Below, piece after piece: positions 26,427 through 35,000 of a stretch of 64,000 nt of DNA. A program made the translations under genes and the position numbers. Source of the DNA: Pseudarthrobacter enclensis (GTDB taxonomy: Bacteria; Actinomycetota; Actinomycetes; Actinomycetales; Micrococcaceae); contig NZ_JAUSRE010000015.1 of assembly GCF_030811655.1 (NCBI RefSeq), positions 1-64,000 on the forward strand. The letters run 5' to 3'. The notes under the pieces are model-generated. The model did no database searches, was not told the DNA's origin, and saw only the letters and a program-made list of their open reading frames with translations. How positions within the stretch are numbered: the first letter of the stretch is position 1; the number at the start of each line of letters is the position of its first letter.

Positions 26427-27586
26427 CCGTCTGGGATGACCTTCAGGGCCAGCCGGCCGTCGTCGAGCAGCTGCGCCAGGCCGCCGGCAGCGACAGCCTC
26501 ACCCATGCCTGGCTGTTTACCGGGCCGCCCGGCTCCGGGCGCTCGAACGCCGCCAAAGCCTTCGCAGCGGCGCTGAACTGCGACCAGGAGGACGTGAGCC
26601 TGCGCGGGTGCGGACAGTGCCACGCCTGCCACACGATCCTGGGCGAAACCCACTCCGACGTGACTTTCGTGCGTACCGAAAAAGTCACCATCACCATCGA
26701 CGAGGCCAGGGAACTGGTGGCTGCAGCCGGAAACCGGCCGTCGTCGGGGCGCTGGCGGATCATCGTGGTGGAGGACGCGGACCGCATGGCCGAACGCACC
26801 ACCAATGTACTGCTCAAGGCCATCGAGGAACCCACGCCCCGGACGGTGTGGATGCTGTGTGCGCCCTCCCCGGCCGATGTCCTGGTCACCATCCGGTCCC
26901 GCTGCCGCAGCGTCGCCCTGCGGCTGCCGCCTGCGGCCGATGTTGCAGCCCTGCTGGTCCGGCGCGACGGCGTTGACCCGGCCCTCGCCGAACAGGCTGC
27001 CCGGGCAGCGCAAAGCCACGTGGGCATCGCCCGCCGGCTGGCACGGGATCCCGCAGCACGGGAACGGCGGCTGGAGACAGTCCGCTTTCCGCTCGGGCTG
27101 CGCGGTGTCACGGCTGCGGTCATGATGGCGGACAAGCTGGTCAAGATCGCCACCGCGGAGGCCAACAGCTCCAATGAGGAACGGGACGCCGCAGAGAAGG
27201 CCGCGCTGTTGGCCACCCTTGGGGCACCCGAGTCCGGGACGCTGCCGCCGGCCATGCGCAGCCAGGTGAAGCAGCTCGAGGACGACCAGAAGCGGCGGGC
27301 CAAGAGGTCCATCACGGACTCGTTGGACCGCACGCTCACGGACCTGCTGTCCTTCTACCGGGACGTACTGATCATCCAGCTCGGGAACGCGGTGGAATTG
27401 GTCAACCTTGAACTGAGGAGCGAGCTGGAGGAATTCGCCGCCCGCAGCACTGCCGAGACAACGCTGGCCCGCATGGACGCCATCAACAAGGCCCGTGAAC
27501 GTATCACCACCACCAACGTAGCCCCGCTGCTGACCATTGAGTCCATGGCGGCCAGCCTGATCCAGCCTTCCAAGGAGACCCGATGA
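26423..27586 (+). CDS. holB: DNA polymerase III delta' subunit
   Basis: Clamp-loader subunit of 387 residues with an AAA+ fold. The P-loop position reads GPPGSGRSNAAK, with Arg where a catalytic ATPase has Lys, as expected for the non-hydrolysing delta' subunit. A zinc-binding module follows (Cys63, Cys66, Cys69 in CGQCHACH). IIVVEDADRMAERTTNVLLKAIEEP is the Walker B and sensor region (EDAD instead of DEAD), and RSRCRSVAL is the sensor 1/SRC area. Start ATG overlaps the tmk stop (ATGA), and its stop overlaps the next start in the same way, so the three genes form a tight operon. Confidence 0.93.
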   Translation: MTVWDDLQGQPAVVEQLRQAAGSDSLTHAWLFTGPPGSGRSNAAKAFAAALNCDQEDVSLRGCGQCHACHTILGETHSDVTFVRTEKVTITIDEARELVAAAGNRPSSGRWRIIVVEDADRMAERTTNVLLKAIEEPTPRTVWMLCAPSPADVLVTIRSRCRSVALRLPPAADVAALLVRRDGVDPALAEQAARAAQSHVGIARRLARDPAARERRLETVRFPLGLRGVTAAVMMADKLVKIATAEANSSNEERDAAEKAALLATLGAPESGTLPPAMRSQVKQLEDDQKRRAKRSITDSLDRTLTDLLSFYRDVLIIQLGNAVELVNLELRSELEEFAARSTAETTLARMDAINKARERITTTNVAPLLTIESMAASLIQPSKETR

Positions 27587-29151
27587 CTGCCCGCCCCCTG
27601 CCCGCGCCACCCAGGTCCCTTGCAGTCACAGTCCGCGCCCTCGGTGCCATGGTCCTGGCTATGGTCCTGGCCTCATGCAGCCTGCTCAACAGCGGCGACA
27701 AGAACCCGCCGCAGGCGGCCACCGCCAAGGCCGATCCCTCCATCGTCGCGTCCGCGCCTGCCGGACTGGAAAAGTTCTACTCGCAGGAGGTCGTGTGGCA
27801 GCCCTGTGAGGGGGAATTCCAGTGCGCCAAGGTGACCGTCCCCATGGACTACGCCAACCCCGGCGGTGACACCATCCAGCTTGCCGCGCTGCGGGCACCC
27901 AGCACGGGCAAGAAGACCGGCAGCCTCCTGGTTAATCCCGGCGGTCCGGGCGCATCCGGGTACGACTTTGTCAAGGACGCGGCGTCAACCCATTTTTCCG
28001 CTGCCGTCCGCAACGCCTACGACCTTGTGGGATTCGATCCGCGCGGCGTGAAACGGTCCGCTCCTGTCACATGCATGACAGACGCGGAACGTGACGCAGC
28101 CCGGGCGAAGATCTATGCCCTCCAGACCGATTCCGGACTGGCGGCGGCCCTGGCTGACAACAAGGCAATTGCCGCCCAGTGCGCTGCACAAACGGGCCCC
28201 GTTCTGGGGCACATCGACACCGTGAGCGCAGCCAAGGACCTGGATGTTCTCCGCGCCGTGGTAAACGACGCCAAGCTGAACTACTTGGGCTACTCCTATG
28301 GCACGTTCCTGGGTTCCACCTACGCTTCGCTCTTCCCGGACAACGTGGGCCGGATGGTCCTCGACGGAGCCCTCGACCCATCCATCAGCAATGAGGACCT
28401 GACCAGCGGGCAGGCCCGCGCGTTCGAGAAAGCGCTCCACAGCTACGTGGCCAACTGCCAGAAGCAGGGCAAATGTCCCCTGAGCGGGGACGTGGATTCC
28501 GGAGTACAGCAGATCCGGGACCTCATCGCCGCCGTCGAGCAGACACCCCGCACCGCGAAAGACGGGCGCCTGGTAAATGCCACCATGTTCGTCAGCGGGC
28601 TCATCACCCCGCTTTACAACGACCAGAGCTGGCCCGCCCTTACCCAGGCACTTGAGGCTGCGATGTCCGGAGACGTCAGCCTCATGCTCAGGCTTGCCGA
28701 TCTTGGGGCAGACCGCGGGCCCGACGGAAAGTACACGTCCAATTCGACGTTCGCGTTCAACGCGATCAACTGCCTCGACTACCCCATGGTCTCCGACACC
28801 GCAGGCATGCGCGCCGAAGAAAAGCGGTTGGAACAGGACTCCCCCACCCTCGGCTACTACTTCGCCTACGGCGGGACCACCTGCGCTGACTGGCCCTACA
28901 AGAACGTGCGTACGCCCGCTCCTGTGGAATACAGCGGAGGTTCCCCCATCGTGGTCGTCGGCACTACGGGTGATCCAGCCACCCCTGTCGACTGGGCGGC
29001 GTCGCTGCGCAAGCAGTTGGGGAATGCTTCGCTGCTGACCTGGCGCGGCGAAGGGCATACCGCTTACGGCCGCGCCAACAGCTGCCTGGATGACGCGGTG
29101 GACAACTACCTGGTCGGCGGCAAGCTTCCGGCCGACAACACGGTCTGCTGA
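27583..29151 (+). CDS. alpha/beta-hydrolase lipoprotein (tripeptidyl aminopeptidase-like)
   Basis: A 522-residue exported lipoprotein: hydrophobic signal with lipobox LASC (Cys32), then an alpha/beta-hydrolase. NPGGPGASGYDF forms the oxyanion-hole region, Ser238 in GYSYGTFLGSTYASLFP is the nucleophile, the Asp is probably in VVGTTGDPATPV, and His492 in GEGHTAYG closes the triad. The C-terminal part is the TAP-like domain. Homologues such as Streptomyces tripeptidyl aminopeptidases and mycobacterial CaeA/Hip1-type proteases remove peptides outside the membrane; the substrate here is unknown. It overlaps holB by 4 bp, an arrangement common in actinobacteria although the functions seem unrelated. 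Confidence 0.88.
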   Translation: MTARPLPAPPRSLAVTVRALGAMVLAMVLASCSLLNSGDKNPPQAATAKADPSIVASAPAGLEKFYSQEVVWQPCEGEFQCAKVTVPMDYANPGGDTIQLAALRAPSTGKKTGSLLVNPGGPGASGYDFVKDAASTHFSAAVRNAYDLVGFDPRGVKRSAPVTCMTDAERDAARAKIYALQTDSGLAAALADNKAIAAQCAAQTGPVLGHIDTVSAAKDLDVLRAVVNDAKLNYLGYSYGTFLGSTYASLFPDNVGRMVLDGALDPSISNEDLTSGQARAFEKALHSYVANCQKQGKCPLSGDVDSGVQQIRDLIAAVEQTPRTAKDGRLVNATMFVSGLITPLYNDQSWPALTQALEAAMSGDVSLMLRLADLGADRGPDGKYTSNSTFAFNAINCLDYPMVSDTAGMRAEEKRLEQDSPTLGYYFAYGGTTCADWPYKNVRTPAPVEYSGGSPIVVVGTTGDPATPVDWAASLRKQLGNASLLTWRGEGHTAYGRANSCLDDAVDNYLVGGKLPADNTVC

Positions 29152-29180
29152 CCACTCCAACGCCTTGGGCAGGCCCCATT

Positions 29181-29208
29181 TTGACCGGGGCGAGGAGACT
29201 CTATTACA
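29181..29208 (+). promoter_or_regulatory. promoter of tRNA-Thr
   Basis: TTGACC (29181-29186) and TATTAC (29203-29208) are 16 bases apart and lie about 50 bp upstream of the tRNA, giving a leader of roughly 40 nt. A GCCCC/GGGGC stem at 29173-29191 overlaps the -35 and may end the upstream hydrolase operon. Confidence 0.5.
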
Positions 29209-29257
29209 GTTGACTCTTGCATGAAGGGACCGGCTCCGCCGGGAAATTTCACGCGGT

Positions 29258-29330
29258 GCTTCCTTAGCTCAGTCGGTAGAGCGTTTCACTCGTAATGAAA
29301 AGGTCATCAGTTCGATTCTGATAGGAAGCT
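29258..29330 (+). tRNA. tRNA-Thr (anticodon CGT)
   Basis: A complete cloverleaf of 73 nt: acceptor GCTTCCT with AGGAAGC, D arm with AGCTCAGTCGGTAGAGC, anticodon stem TTTCA/TGAAA with loop CTCGTAA, and TTCGATT in the T loop. CGT reads ACG codons. CCA is not encoded. Confidence 0.97.
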
Positions 29331-29336
29331 CGGGAT

Positions 29337-29379
29337 AAACCCCGGACAGCCCCTTGTTTTAGGGGTTTCCGGGGTTTTT
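29337..29379 (+). terminator. terminator of tRNA-Thr
   Basis: AAACCCCGGA pairs with TCCGGGGTTT around an inner CCCCT/AGGGG hairpin, followed by T residues. It begins 7 bp after the tRNA. The 222 bp from here to the next gene's stop contain nothing else that I recognise. Confidence 0.85.
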
Positions 29380-29601
29380 CGCTGGTTAACGGGTGGCCTT
29401 CAAGTGCGGGGCTGGGCACACTTTCGGCACCGTTTCGCCTCTTTTCGCTTGCCGTTCCCATTGCGAGGTGCGCGGGACTTCCTCAACAGAACGCATCGTC
29501 CCGAATGCCACGCCCATGGATGGATCCAGGCCGCGGGAGAATCCTGCTTTCGATACCGTGGCCCGGGCGCTACTTAGGCCGCGGGCACGGAAAAGCTCAG
29601 C

Positions 29602-30846
29602 TCAGTACCAGTTGTTGGACATTTCGTGATCCCAGGCTCCGCAGGGGGAGCCGTACCGCGCCGCGATGTATCCAAGCCCCCAGTTGATCTGGGTACGGTA
29701 GCTGGTCAGCCAATCAGCCCCGGTGGAGGAATACTTCTCCGGTGGAAGGGCCTGCGCGACACCGTAAGCTCCGCTGGAGGGGTTTGTTGCGTTAGTCATC
29801 CAGCTCGATTCCTGATTCCACAGCTTGAGCAGGCAGGTCATCTGGTCCCCGCCCCATCCGTGCGCACCTAACTGGCTGGAAGCGTAAGCCTGTGCACCAG
29901 CGGGATCATTGACCGCCCCGCCGGGAATGTTCGGCAGCAGCACGTCTTCCTGGGGGTGGACCGGGGACGGGGCAGTCGGGGCCGCGGCCTTGGCGGCCTC
30001 GGCCGCCGCTGCGGCTGCCGCCGCCGCTGCTTCTGCTGCACGCTGGCGGGCGGCCTGCTGCGCCTCATAGGCGGCCTCGGCCTCTACCCCGGCACGGTAG
30101 TTCTCTTCGATGGCGGCGCTGGTGTCCTTCAATGTCGCCAGCTGTGCGTTGAGGGTGTCACTATGCGCCGTTTCCTCGGCCACCTTCTGCTGCGCGTCCC
30201 GTTGCGCGTCCTGCGCGGCAACAAGTTTTGATTGGGCATCGTCGGCAAGCCGCTGGTTCTCAGCCTGCACCACTGCCTGCTGCGCATCGAGGGACGAGGC
30301 AACCGCCTCCGCGGCGCGCGAACTAGCGTAGAGATCGGTGGTCCGCTGGGTAACGATCTGCAGGACGTCCAGCTTCTGCAGCCCGTCCGGGCTCTGTAAA
30401 GTATTCATCACCGTCAGGGGTCCCAGGTCGTTTCCGCCTGTCATGTAGTCCTGGGCCGCGAGGGCTCCTGCTTGCCGCTTCAGCTTTGCTGCGATTGCAT
30501 GCGCCGTGTCGGTCTTGTCCTTGAGGGCGCTCAGCTTCGCGGTGGAGGCGTCAAGCTCGTTGCGCGCCAGGGCGTAGGCCTGACCCGCTTTGACCGCCGC
30601 GGCCCCGAGCGCGGAAGCCTGTTGCTCCAGTCCGTTCAGAAGATCGTTGATTTTTTGGATCTCGGCACTCTTGGCGTCGGCATTGGCCCGGGCGGCCTGG
30701 ACGTCGGCCCACGACGGGTAGCCGGAGGGCGGCGCATCGTCTGCGCTGGCCGTCGGCACGGCAGTGACCGCCAGCAGAGCGGCGGTCGTCAATGCCGCAC
30801 AGATTTTGCTGGCGGATACTTTGCGCATGAGTGTGAATCTGGGCAT
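29602..30846 (-). CDS. secreted coiled-coil protein with lytic-transglycosylase-like C terminus
   Basis: A 414-residue exported protein. The signal peptide ends after VPTASA (about residue 35). Residues about 45-285 form heptad-rich coiled coils of the kind found in peptidoglycan hydrolases with self-inhibiting N termini, and an Ala-rich spacer follows (about 268-292). The C-terminal 100 residues (LLKLWNQESSW, SSGAYGVAQALPPEKY, INWGLGYIAARYG) match the lysozyme-like/SLT fold of actinobacterial transglycosylase-like proteins, with the Glu of NQESSW as the likely catalytic acid. It should act on peptidoglycan outside the membrane. I keep the ATG at 30846, with AAGGG just upstream; ATG 30828 lacks a ribosome-binding site. 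Confidence 0.8.
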   Translation of the reverse strand: MPRFTLMRKVSASKICAALTTAALLAVTAVPTASADDAPPSGYPSWADVQAARANADAKSAEIQKINDLLNGLEQQASALGAAAVKAGQAYALARNELDASTAKLSALKDKTDTAHAIAAKLKRQAGALAAQDYMTGGNDLGPLTVMNTLQSPDGLQKLDVLQIVTQRTTDLYASSRAAEAVASSLDAQQAVVQAENQRLADDAQSKLVAAQDAQRDAQQKVAEETAHSDTLNAQLATLKDTSAAIEENYRAGVEAEAAYEAQQAARQRAAEAAAAAAAAAAEAAKAAAPTAPSPVHPQEDVLLPNIPGGAVNDPAGAQAYASSQLGAHGWGGDQMTCLLKLWNQESSWMTNATNPSSGAYGVAQALPPEKYSSTGADWLTSYRTQINWGLGYIAARYGSPCGAWDHEMSNNWY

Positions 30847-31049
30847 ATCCCTTTGAGCCTACTGGGTTACCCAATCACAGCTGGGACCGGCCGGGGTGTC
30901 GCACCCCGGGAGGCCCTCCCGATGATCGGCATTATCGCTGCCTGCACCCATCCTGGGCACCGGCAGGGGTACTTGGGACGACATATGAAAAGCAGCAGCG
31001 AATTGTGCTGCCGGCGACCAAATCACCCCAGGGACTTGCGTTCCAATTC

Positions 31050-31072
31050 CTAAGCATGCTTAGTATGGGTAT
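31050..31072 (+). promoter_or_regulatory. palindrome and -10-like element before csbD-type gene
   Basis: A perfect 14-bp palindrome CTAAGCATGCTTAG (31050-31063) is followed three bases later by GGGTAT (31067-31072), the -10 form used by sigma-B-type factors. I see no matching -35 at normal spacing. The start codon is 40 bp downstream. CsbD genes are sigma-B-dependent in Bacillus, which makes the motif suggestive only. Confidence 0.4.
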
Positions 31073-31112
31073 AGCCGAATGCGAACGGCTACCAACCAGA
31101 GGAGGAAACACC

Positions 31113-31286
31113 ATGGGATTGGGCGACAAGATTGAGAACGCCGCCGAGAAGGCCGGCGGCAAGGGCAAGGAAGCGGCCGGCAGCGCCACAGGCGATGAAA
31201 GCCTGAAGGCCGAAGGCCAGGCTGACCAGGCCAAGGGCGACGTGAAGCAGGCTGGCGAAAAGGTCAAGGACGCCTTCAAGGACTGA
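31113..31286 (+). CDS. CsbD family stress-response protein
   Basis: A 57-residue, very charged, probably disordered or helical protein: MGLGDKIENAAEKAGGKGKE followed by AAGSATGDESLKAEGQADQA and a Lys-rich end. This is the CsbD pattern (KAEGQADQAKGDVKQ). CsbD proteins are induced by stress in many bacteria, with no known biochemical role. The start is decided by GAGGAGG 6 to 7 bases before ATG 31113, one of the best ribosome-binding sites in the window. The longer frame upstream is not supported. Confidence 0.9.
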   Translation: MGLGDKIENAAEKAGGKGKEAAGSATGDESLKAEGQADQAKGDVKQAGEKVKDAFKD

Positions 31287-31310
31287 CAGGCATACCGGGA
31301 AGGGCGCGCT

Positions 31311-31332
31311 CAGCGAACGGGGCGCGCCTTTT
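31311..31332 (+). terminator. terminator after csbD-type gene
   Basis: GGCGCGC (31313-31319) pairs with GCGCGCC (31322-31328) directly before TTTT; the two arms are close, so a slightly shifted pairing with the flanking AAGG/CCTT is also possible. It lies 25 bp after the stop. Confidence 0.45.
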
Positions 31333-31421
31333 CCGTGCCCCGCTTCTGACAGACAGATGGCTGGGCTAGGATCCCCTCAACCCGGGAATCGGTCCGGGTT
31401 GAACTGTTTGGGGGAACAAGA

Positions 31422-31730
31422 GTGAAACGCTCGACCGGCTTTGGGCGCATCGGGCACGGGAGGCGGGCAGTGGGACTGGGCGGCGCAGCCCTGCTGGCTT
31501 CGGCAACGCTGTCGGGCTGCACGACAGCCTCTTCCATCCAGGCGAGCCCGCCAGCAGCACCGGTCAGTCCTCTCCCCGTCTTCGGCCTCATGAGCGCCGT
31601 CTTCGCGATCCTCACCGTCGCGCTGGGTGTCCTGGCGGCGTACGCCCTGGTCCTGCTCATCATGTTCCTGCGGCTGCGCATCGCCGAACTCAGGCGGACC
31701 GCGCCGCCGAAGAACAAGCCCCAGGACTGA
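31422..31730 (+). CDS. small membrane lipoprotein of unknown function
   Basis: A 102-residue protein with a basic start, a hydrophobic stretch ending in a lipobox-like LSGC (Cys at residue 33), a Ser/Pro/Ala linker, one strong transmembrane segment (about residues 55-86, VFGLMSAVFAILTVALGVLA) and a charged tail RIAELRRTAPPKNKPQD. Whether the first segment is cleaved is unclear. GTG 31422 has GGGGGAAC 5 to 6 bases upstream. I recognise no family. It stands alone between the CsbD-type gene and the convergent FUSC gene. Confidence 0.65.
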   Translation: MKRSTGFGRIGHGRRAVGLGGAALLASATLSGCTTASSIQASPPAAPVSPLPVFGLMSAVFAILTVALGVLAAYALVLLIMFLRLRIAELRRTAPPKNKPQD

Positions 31731-31822
31731 CGGCTGCCACGACGCAGATCAGGCGCCCGGCCACGAACCCCGCGTGGTGCAGACGGACCGGCAGGGCATT
31801 CCCGCCTCCGTTGCCTCTCCGG

Positions 31823-32857
31823 TCAGCTCGACCGCAGCCTGCCACGGCCAAGGAGGAGGACGGCGACAACCATGCCGATGATGGCGCCGATCAATGTTTC
31901 AAGTCCGCGGTCCCTAATCAGGGTGCCCGGATCCATCGGGTGCGCCAGGAACGTCATGATCAAAATCAGGGGTGTAAAGAATACCAGCGCCAGGCCGTAG
32001 TGCCGAGTCATGAACAGCTCGGAGGGGAACTGCAACGCGGCAATGCATACCACCAGAAGCACTGCGGCAGGGTGTTGGTACAGGATCAGCGCCGTTACGC
32101 CCAGGCCCAGGAACGTTCCCAGGATCCGATTGAGTCCACGCCGGATACGACCGGCAAAATCTGCGCCGGCAAGGGGTACAGCAGCGGCTGCCATAGCCCA
32201 GTACCCATGGCCGTTCCCGGTGAGTTGTCCAGCAGCGCCGGCCGCACCGACCGCCAGGACGTAGGCGAGGGCGTGAAGCAAGGCTACGCGGAGCCTGGCC
32301 CCCCTAAGCACCGGCACAACCCGCCGGACCCCGGCCTCCCAGGACGGTCGTCGACGCGCCCAGCCGGCGAAACCGACCGCAACCGAGAACGCAGCAGCTA
32401 CTGCTGCCACCGCGACAACGTCCAGCACCGGGGCTATCGGCGGAACGGACGCGCAGGCACCGAGGGCGAAGATGCAAAAGAACGGGCCGACGGGTTTCAG
32501 GTTTGCCCGGTCTGCCGCCAAGGACGCGACCCCGGCGGCCAGCGGCTCGATAGCCAGGAGGCCCAGCGGGCCGGCATGCGTTGCTGCAAGCACGGCACCG
32601 ACCGCGACCCCTGAGACGAGCAGGACCGCGGCCGTCAACTGGTGGAACAAACGCAGCTGGTGGCGTTCATCCCTTCCGTACATTCCAGTGAAAGCGCCGA
32701 AGACTGCGTAGATGGAAAGGTCCGGCCGGCCCATGGCCAGCAGAACTAACAAAGGCACCGCGACGCTGACCCCGACCCGGAGCGCCGAAAGATGATCGTT
32801 CGTCGCCGGACTGAGTGCAAAGTATTCGCCAGGAAACCTCGCCGCGCGCCGCGCCAT
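31823..32857 (-). CDS. FUSC family membrane protein (putative exporter)
   Basis: The 344-residue protein is made of two sets of about four to five transmembrane helices, with an Arg-rich cytoplasmic stretch between them (FAGWARRRPSWEAGVRRVVP). The repeated pattern GRPDLSIYAVFGAFTGMY in the first half and GYWAMAAAAVPLAGADFAGRIRRGLNRILGTFLG in the second is typical of the FUSC/aromatic-acid-exporter superfamily. Substrates vary in that family and cannot be predicted here. The ATG has AGGAG at slightly long spacing. It is convergent with the small lipoprotein gene upstream. Confidence 0.8.
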   Translation of the reverse strand: MARRAARFPGEYFALSPATNDHLSALRVGVSVAVPLLVLLAMGRPDLSIYAVFGAFTGMYGRDERHQLRLFHQLTAAVLLVSGVAVGAVLAATHAGPLGLLAIEPLAAGVASLAADRANLKPVGPFFCIFALGACASVPPIAPVLDVVAVAAVAAAFSVAVGFAGWARRRPSWEAGVRRVVPVLRGARLRVALLHALAYVLAVGAAGAAGQLTGNGHGYWAMAAAAVPLAGADFAGRIRRGLNRILGTFLGLGVTALILYQHPAAVLLVVCIAALQFPSELFMTRHYGLALVFFTPLILIMTFLAHPMDPGTLIRDRGLETLIGAIIGMVVAVLLLGRGRLRSS

Positions 32858-33238
32858 ACTTCTGCAACTCCTCGCTGTTCGCGGATGACCGGCCCCGCGC
32901 GGGCAGCCACTCCGTCAGCTCCAACGTACCCGGGCGCGCTCCCGGCCAGACCGTTCCACCGCAAATGTAACCAAGCTCTCCCCCTGACCGACCGGCCCTG
33001 CCGTTTCTCCGGCCGGATGAATGAGCAAAAGCGGCTGGGCGCGGCGATGGCGTCCGTATCGAAATCGAGGGGATCGGCGCATTGACGAACACGCCCGTCT
33101 AACCGGGAAAGAAACCAGGCCCGGGGAAACTCAGGGAGCAGCCTGAACTGGTCTCCGGAAGTCTTAACCGGCTATCCCAGTCCCGCTCCCGGGAAAGGTT
33201 CAGTGGGCAGATGAAATAACCGGCCTCGTCGCGCGTGT
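32858..33238. other. 381-bp gap without a recognisable gene
   Basis: Between the FUSC gene start and the next gene end I see no reading frame with a ribosome-binding site and a plausible protein, and no RNA gene. It should contain the FUSC promoter. The sequence is GC-rich with short direct and inverted repeats of no evident pattern. Confidence 0.5.
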
Positions 33239-33451
33239 TCAGCCGTTGCGCTCATTGACCTTTGAACGGATGAAGTCCTGGTCCTCTCGTGAGATCGGCG
33301 CCTCTCCGTGGAGGCCGGTGGGAAGGTTTTCCCCTGTCTCTTTCGAGATGACAGCGGTGATTGTCCGCGGGAGTATCTGGCAGCCCGGGTTGTCCATGAA
33401 CCACTTCCGGGTGGCAGGGTCGAGGTGTCCCCAACGATCTTTGAGATTCAT
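33239..33451 (-). CDS. small conserved-looking protein of unknown function
   Basis: With ATG 33451 this encodes 70 residues, MNLKDRWGHLDPATRKWFMD and onward through NPGCQILPRTITAVISKETGENL to a charged C terminus. It looks like a folded cytoplasmic protein with good codon use and no membrane segment. The longer frame upstream of Met is Pro/Trp/Arg-rich and looks non-coding. AAGGAG is present but 13 bases from the ATG. I do not recognise the family. It is isolated between two gaps. Confidence 0.6.
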   Translation of the reverse strand: MNLKDRWGHLDPATRKWFMDNPGCQILPRTITAVISKETGENLPTGLHGEAPISREDQDFIRSKVNERNG

Positions 33452-33891
33452 TGCCTGGCACTGTCTCCTTTGCTTTCCTCCCGGGGTCCACGGCCCCGGG
33501 AGCGGGCGCTCTGCCCATTCCAACGCACAACTAAACCCGGCCGGCAATTAGCCGCACAGGGGCAAAAGTCCCGGTATCCACGAAATCCAGTGGTCCTGCA
33601 CCTTCCGCTCAGCGTGCCACGGTGATCTTTGTCGTTGGGAAAGCGTCAAGATAACCGGTCGCTGCGCCGGTTCCCCTCCGGTACCGCGCTCCCTGTTCCT
33701 CGCACAGGAGGAACCCTCCCCCTGTGGTCCAAGAGGTCATCCGGCAAAACGAACCGGATGCGCTGCGGCGGCCCGCATCCACGTCGGGCAAGGAATCCCC
33801 AAACGGTGGCGAAAAGCCTTTGTTACACACGACGCCGCCGCTTCAGGCCAAGGTTCAGCAAACGGCAAGGCAGCCGGGGTATCCTCCCCTC
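33452..33891. other. 440-bp gap; possible short minus-strand frame
   Basis: No convincing gene. On the minus strand the end of one frame (stop at 33609) reads WTTGGGFLLCEEQGARYRRG and continues GTGAATGYLDAFPTTKITVAR, which looks more protein-like than its surroundings, but no start with a ribosome-binding site is evident. The right end holds the probable -10 box (TATCCT, 33880-33885) of the deacetylase gene. Confidence 0.3.
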
Positions 33892-34878
33892 ATGACCCCC
33901 CGCTTTCAGGCTGCTGTTCGGCGCCCAGACGCAGAACCGCCTGCACCGGGCAACGCACCCAGGCACCTTGGCCAGGACGGCAAAGGACCCGGCCGCAGGG
34001 CAGTCCTCCTGGCCGCCGTGCTGACATTAACGTCAGCCGTCCCGGACCTTCAGCCGCACCCAGAGCACGGGCCGGAAGCACAGGGAGGGGCGGGGGAAAA
34101 TGACAACACTGCTGTCTCTTCGCCGGTCCTGGATACGGGCCCCGACGGCGATTCGCCTGCACCGGCCCGTTCCGCGCCCCCTGCGGCATCGCGGGCGCAG
34201 ATCGTGGACATCTTTGGCAAGCGTCCGGCCCGCTACTGGGGCCTGGAAGCCCCCGGCGTCCTCACACGGCTATCAGCCGCGCCCCAGGGAATCGCCCTCA
34301 CCTTCGACTTTTGCGGCGGTCCTGGCGGCAGCAGCCTCGACCAGGCACTGCTGGACACTCTGCGCCAGCGCCACATTCCCGCAACGCTCTTCCTGAATTC
34401 GCGGTGGATCACCGCCAACCCCGCCGCGGCCCGGCAACTGGCAGCCGATCCGCTCTTTGAAATCGCGAACCACGGCACCTCCCATAAGCCGCTGTCCACC
34501 ACCGGCAACACGGCCTACGGCATCCCGGGCACCAGGAATGCCGGGGAAGTCTATGACGAGGTCATGCCCAATGACGGCGTGCTGGCAGGCATCACCGGCA
34601 CGCGTCCGCGATACTTCCGGCCAGGCACGGCGTTCATGGATGACGTCGCTGTAGACATCCTGAAGGCGTTGGATGTGAAGCCAGTGGGCTTCAGCGTCAA
34701 CGGCGACGGCGGCGCAACCTACCCGGCCCCCGTCGTCGCCAGGGAAGTGGGAAAGGCCCGGCCCGGGGACGTGGTGATATGCCACGGCAACCATCCCAGC
34801 GGCGGAACAGCCGAGGGCGTGAAACAGGCCGTAGACAAGCTGCTGGCGGCAGGAATGTCCTTCACCCATCTGGCCTGA
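33892..34878 (+). CDS. exported polysaccharide deacetylase family protein
   Basis: A 328-residue protein with an N-terminal hydrophobic segment (RRAVLLAAVLTLTSAVP, about residues 36-52), a disordered linker, then a NodB-like domain. Motif 1 reads TFDFCGGPGG with Asp139 as the likely base, motif 2 is NHGTSH with His194 and His198 as metal ligands, and motif 3 is RYFRPGTAFMDD. The usual TFDDGP is altered: the second, metal-binding Asp is absent at its normal place, as in a recognised divergent branch. It probably removes acetyl groups from cell-wall or exopolysaccharide sugars outside the membrane. ATG 33892 lies 6 bases after TATCCT, so leaderless translation is likely. Confidence 0.78.
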   Translation: MTPRFQAAVRRPDAEPPAPGNAPRHLGQDGKGPGRRAVLLAAVLTLTSAVPDLQPHPEHGPEAQGGAGENDNTAVSSPVLDTGPDGDSPAPARSAPPAASRAQIVDIFGKRPARYWGLEAPGVLTRLSAAPQGIALTFDFCGGPGGSSLDQALLDTLRQRHIPATLFLNSRWITANPAAARQLAADPLFEIANHGTSHKPLSTTGNTAYGIPGTRNAGEVYDEVMPNDGVLAGITGTRPRYFRPGTAFMDDVAVDILKALDVKPVGFSVNGDGGATYPAPVVAREVGKARPGDVVICHGNHPSGGTAEGVKQAVDKLLAAGMSFTHLA

Positions 34879-35000
34879 GAACGTCCTGCAGCTCCGGTGG
34901 CGGGCCACGGGCTGATCCGATACGTTGAAAGGGAAGCCCTGCCCATCAGCGGTGGATGCCAGCTCACGGTCCTGCTGCTGCCACACGTTAGGAATTCCCC

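Noticed and set aside
30001..30060. Alanine-codon run as a possible DNA repeat element
   Set aside because: It is the coding sequence of an Ala-rich spacer in the transglycosylase-like protein, not an independent repeat.
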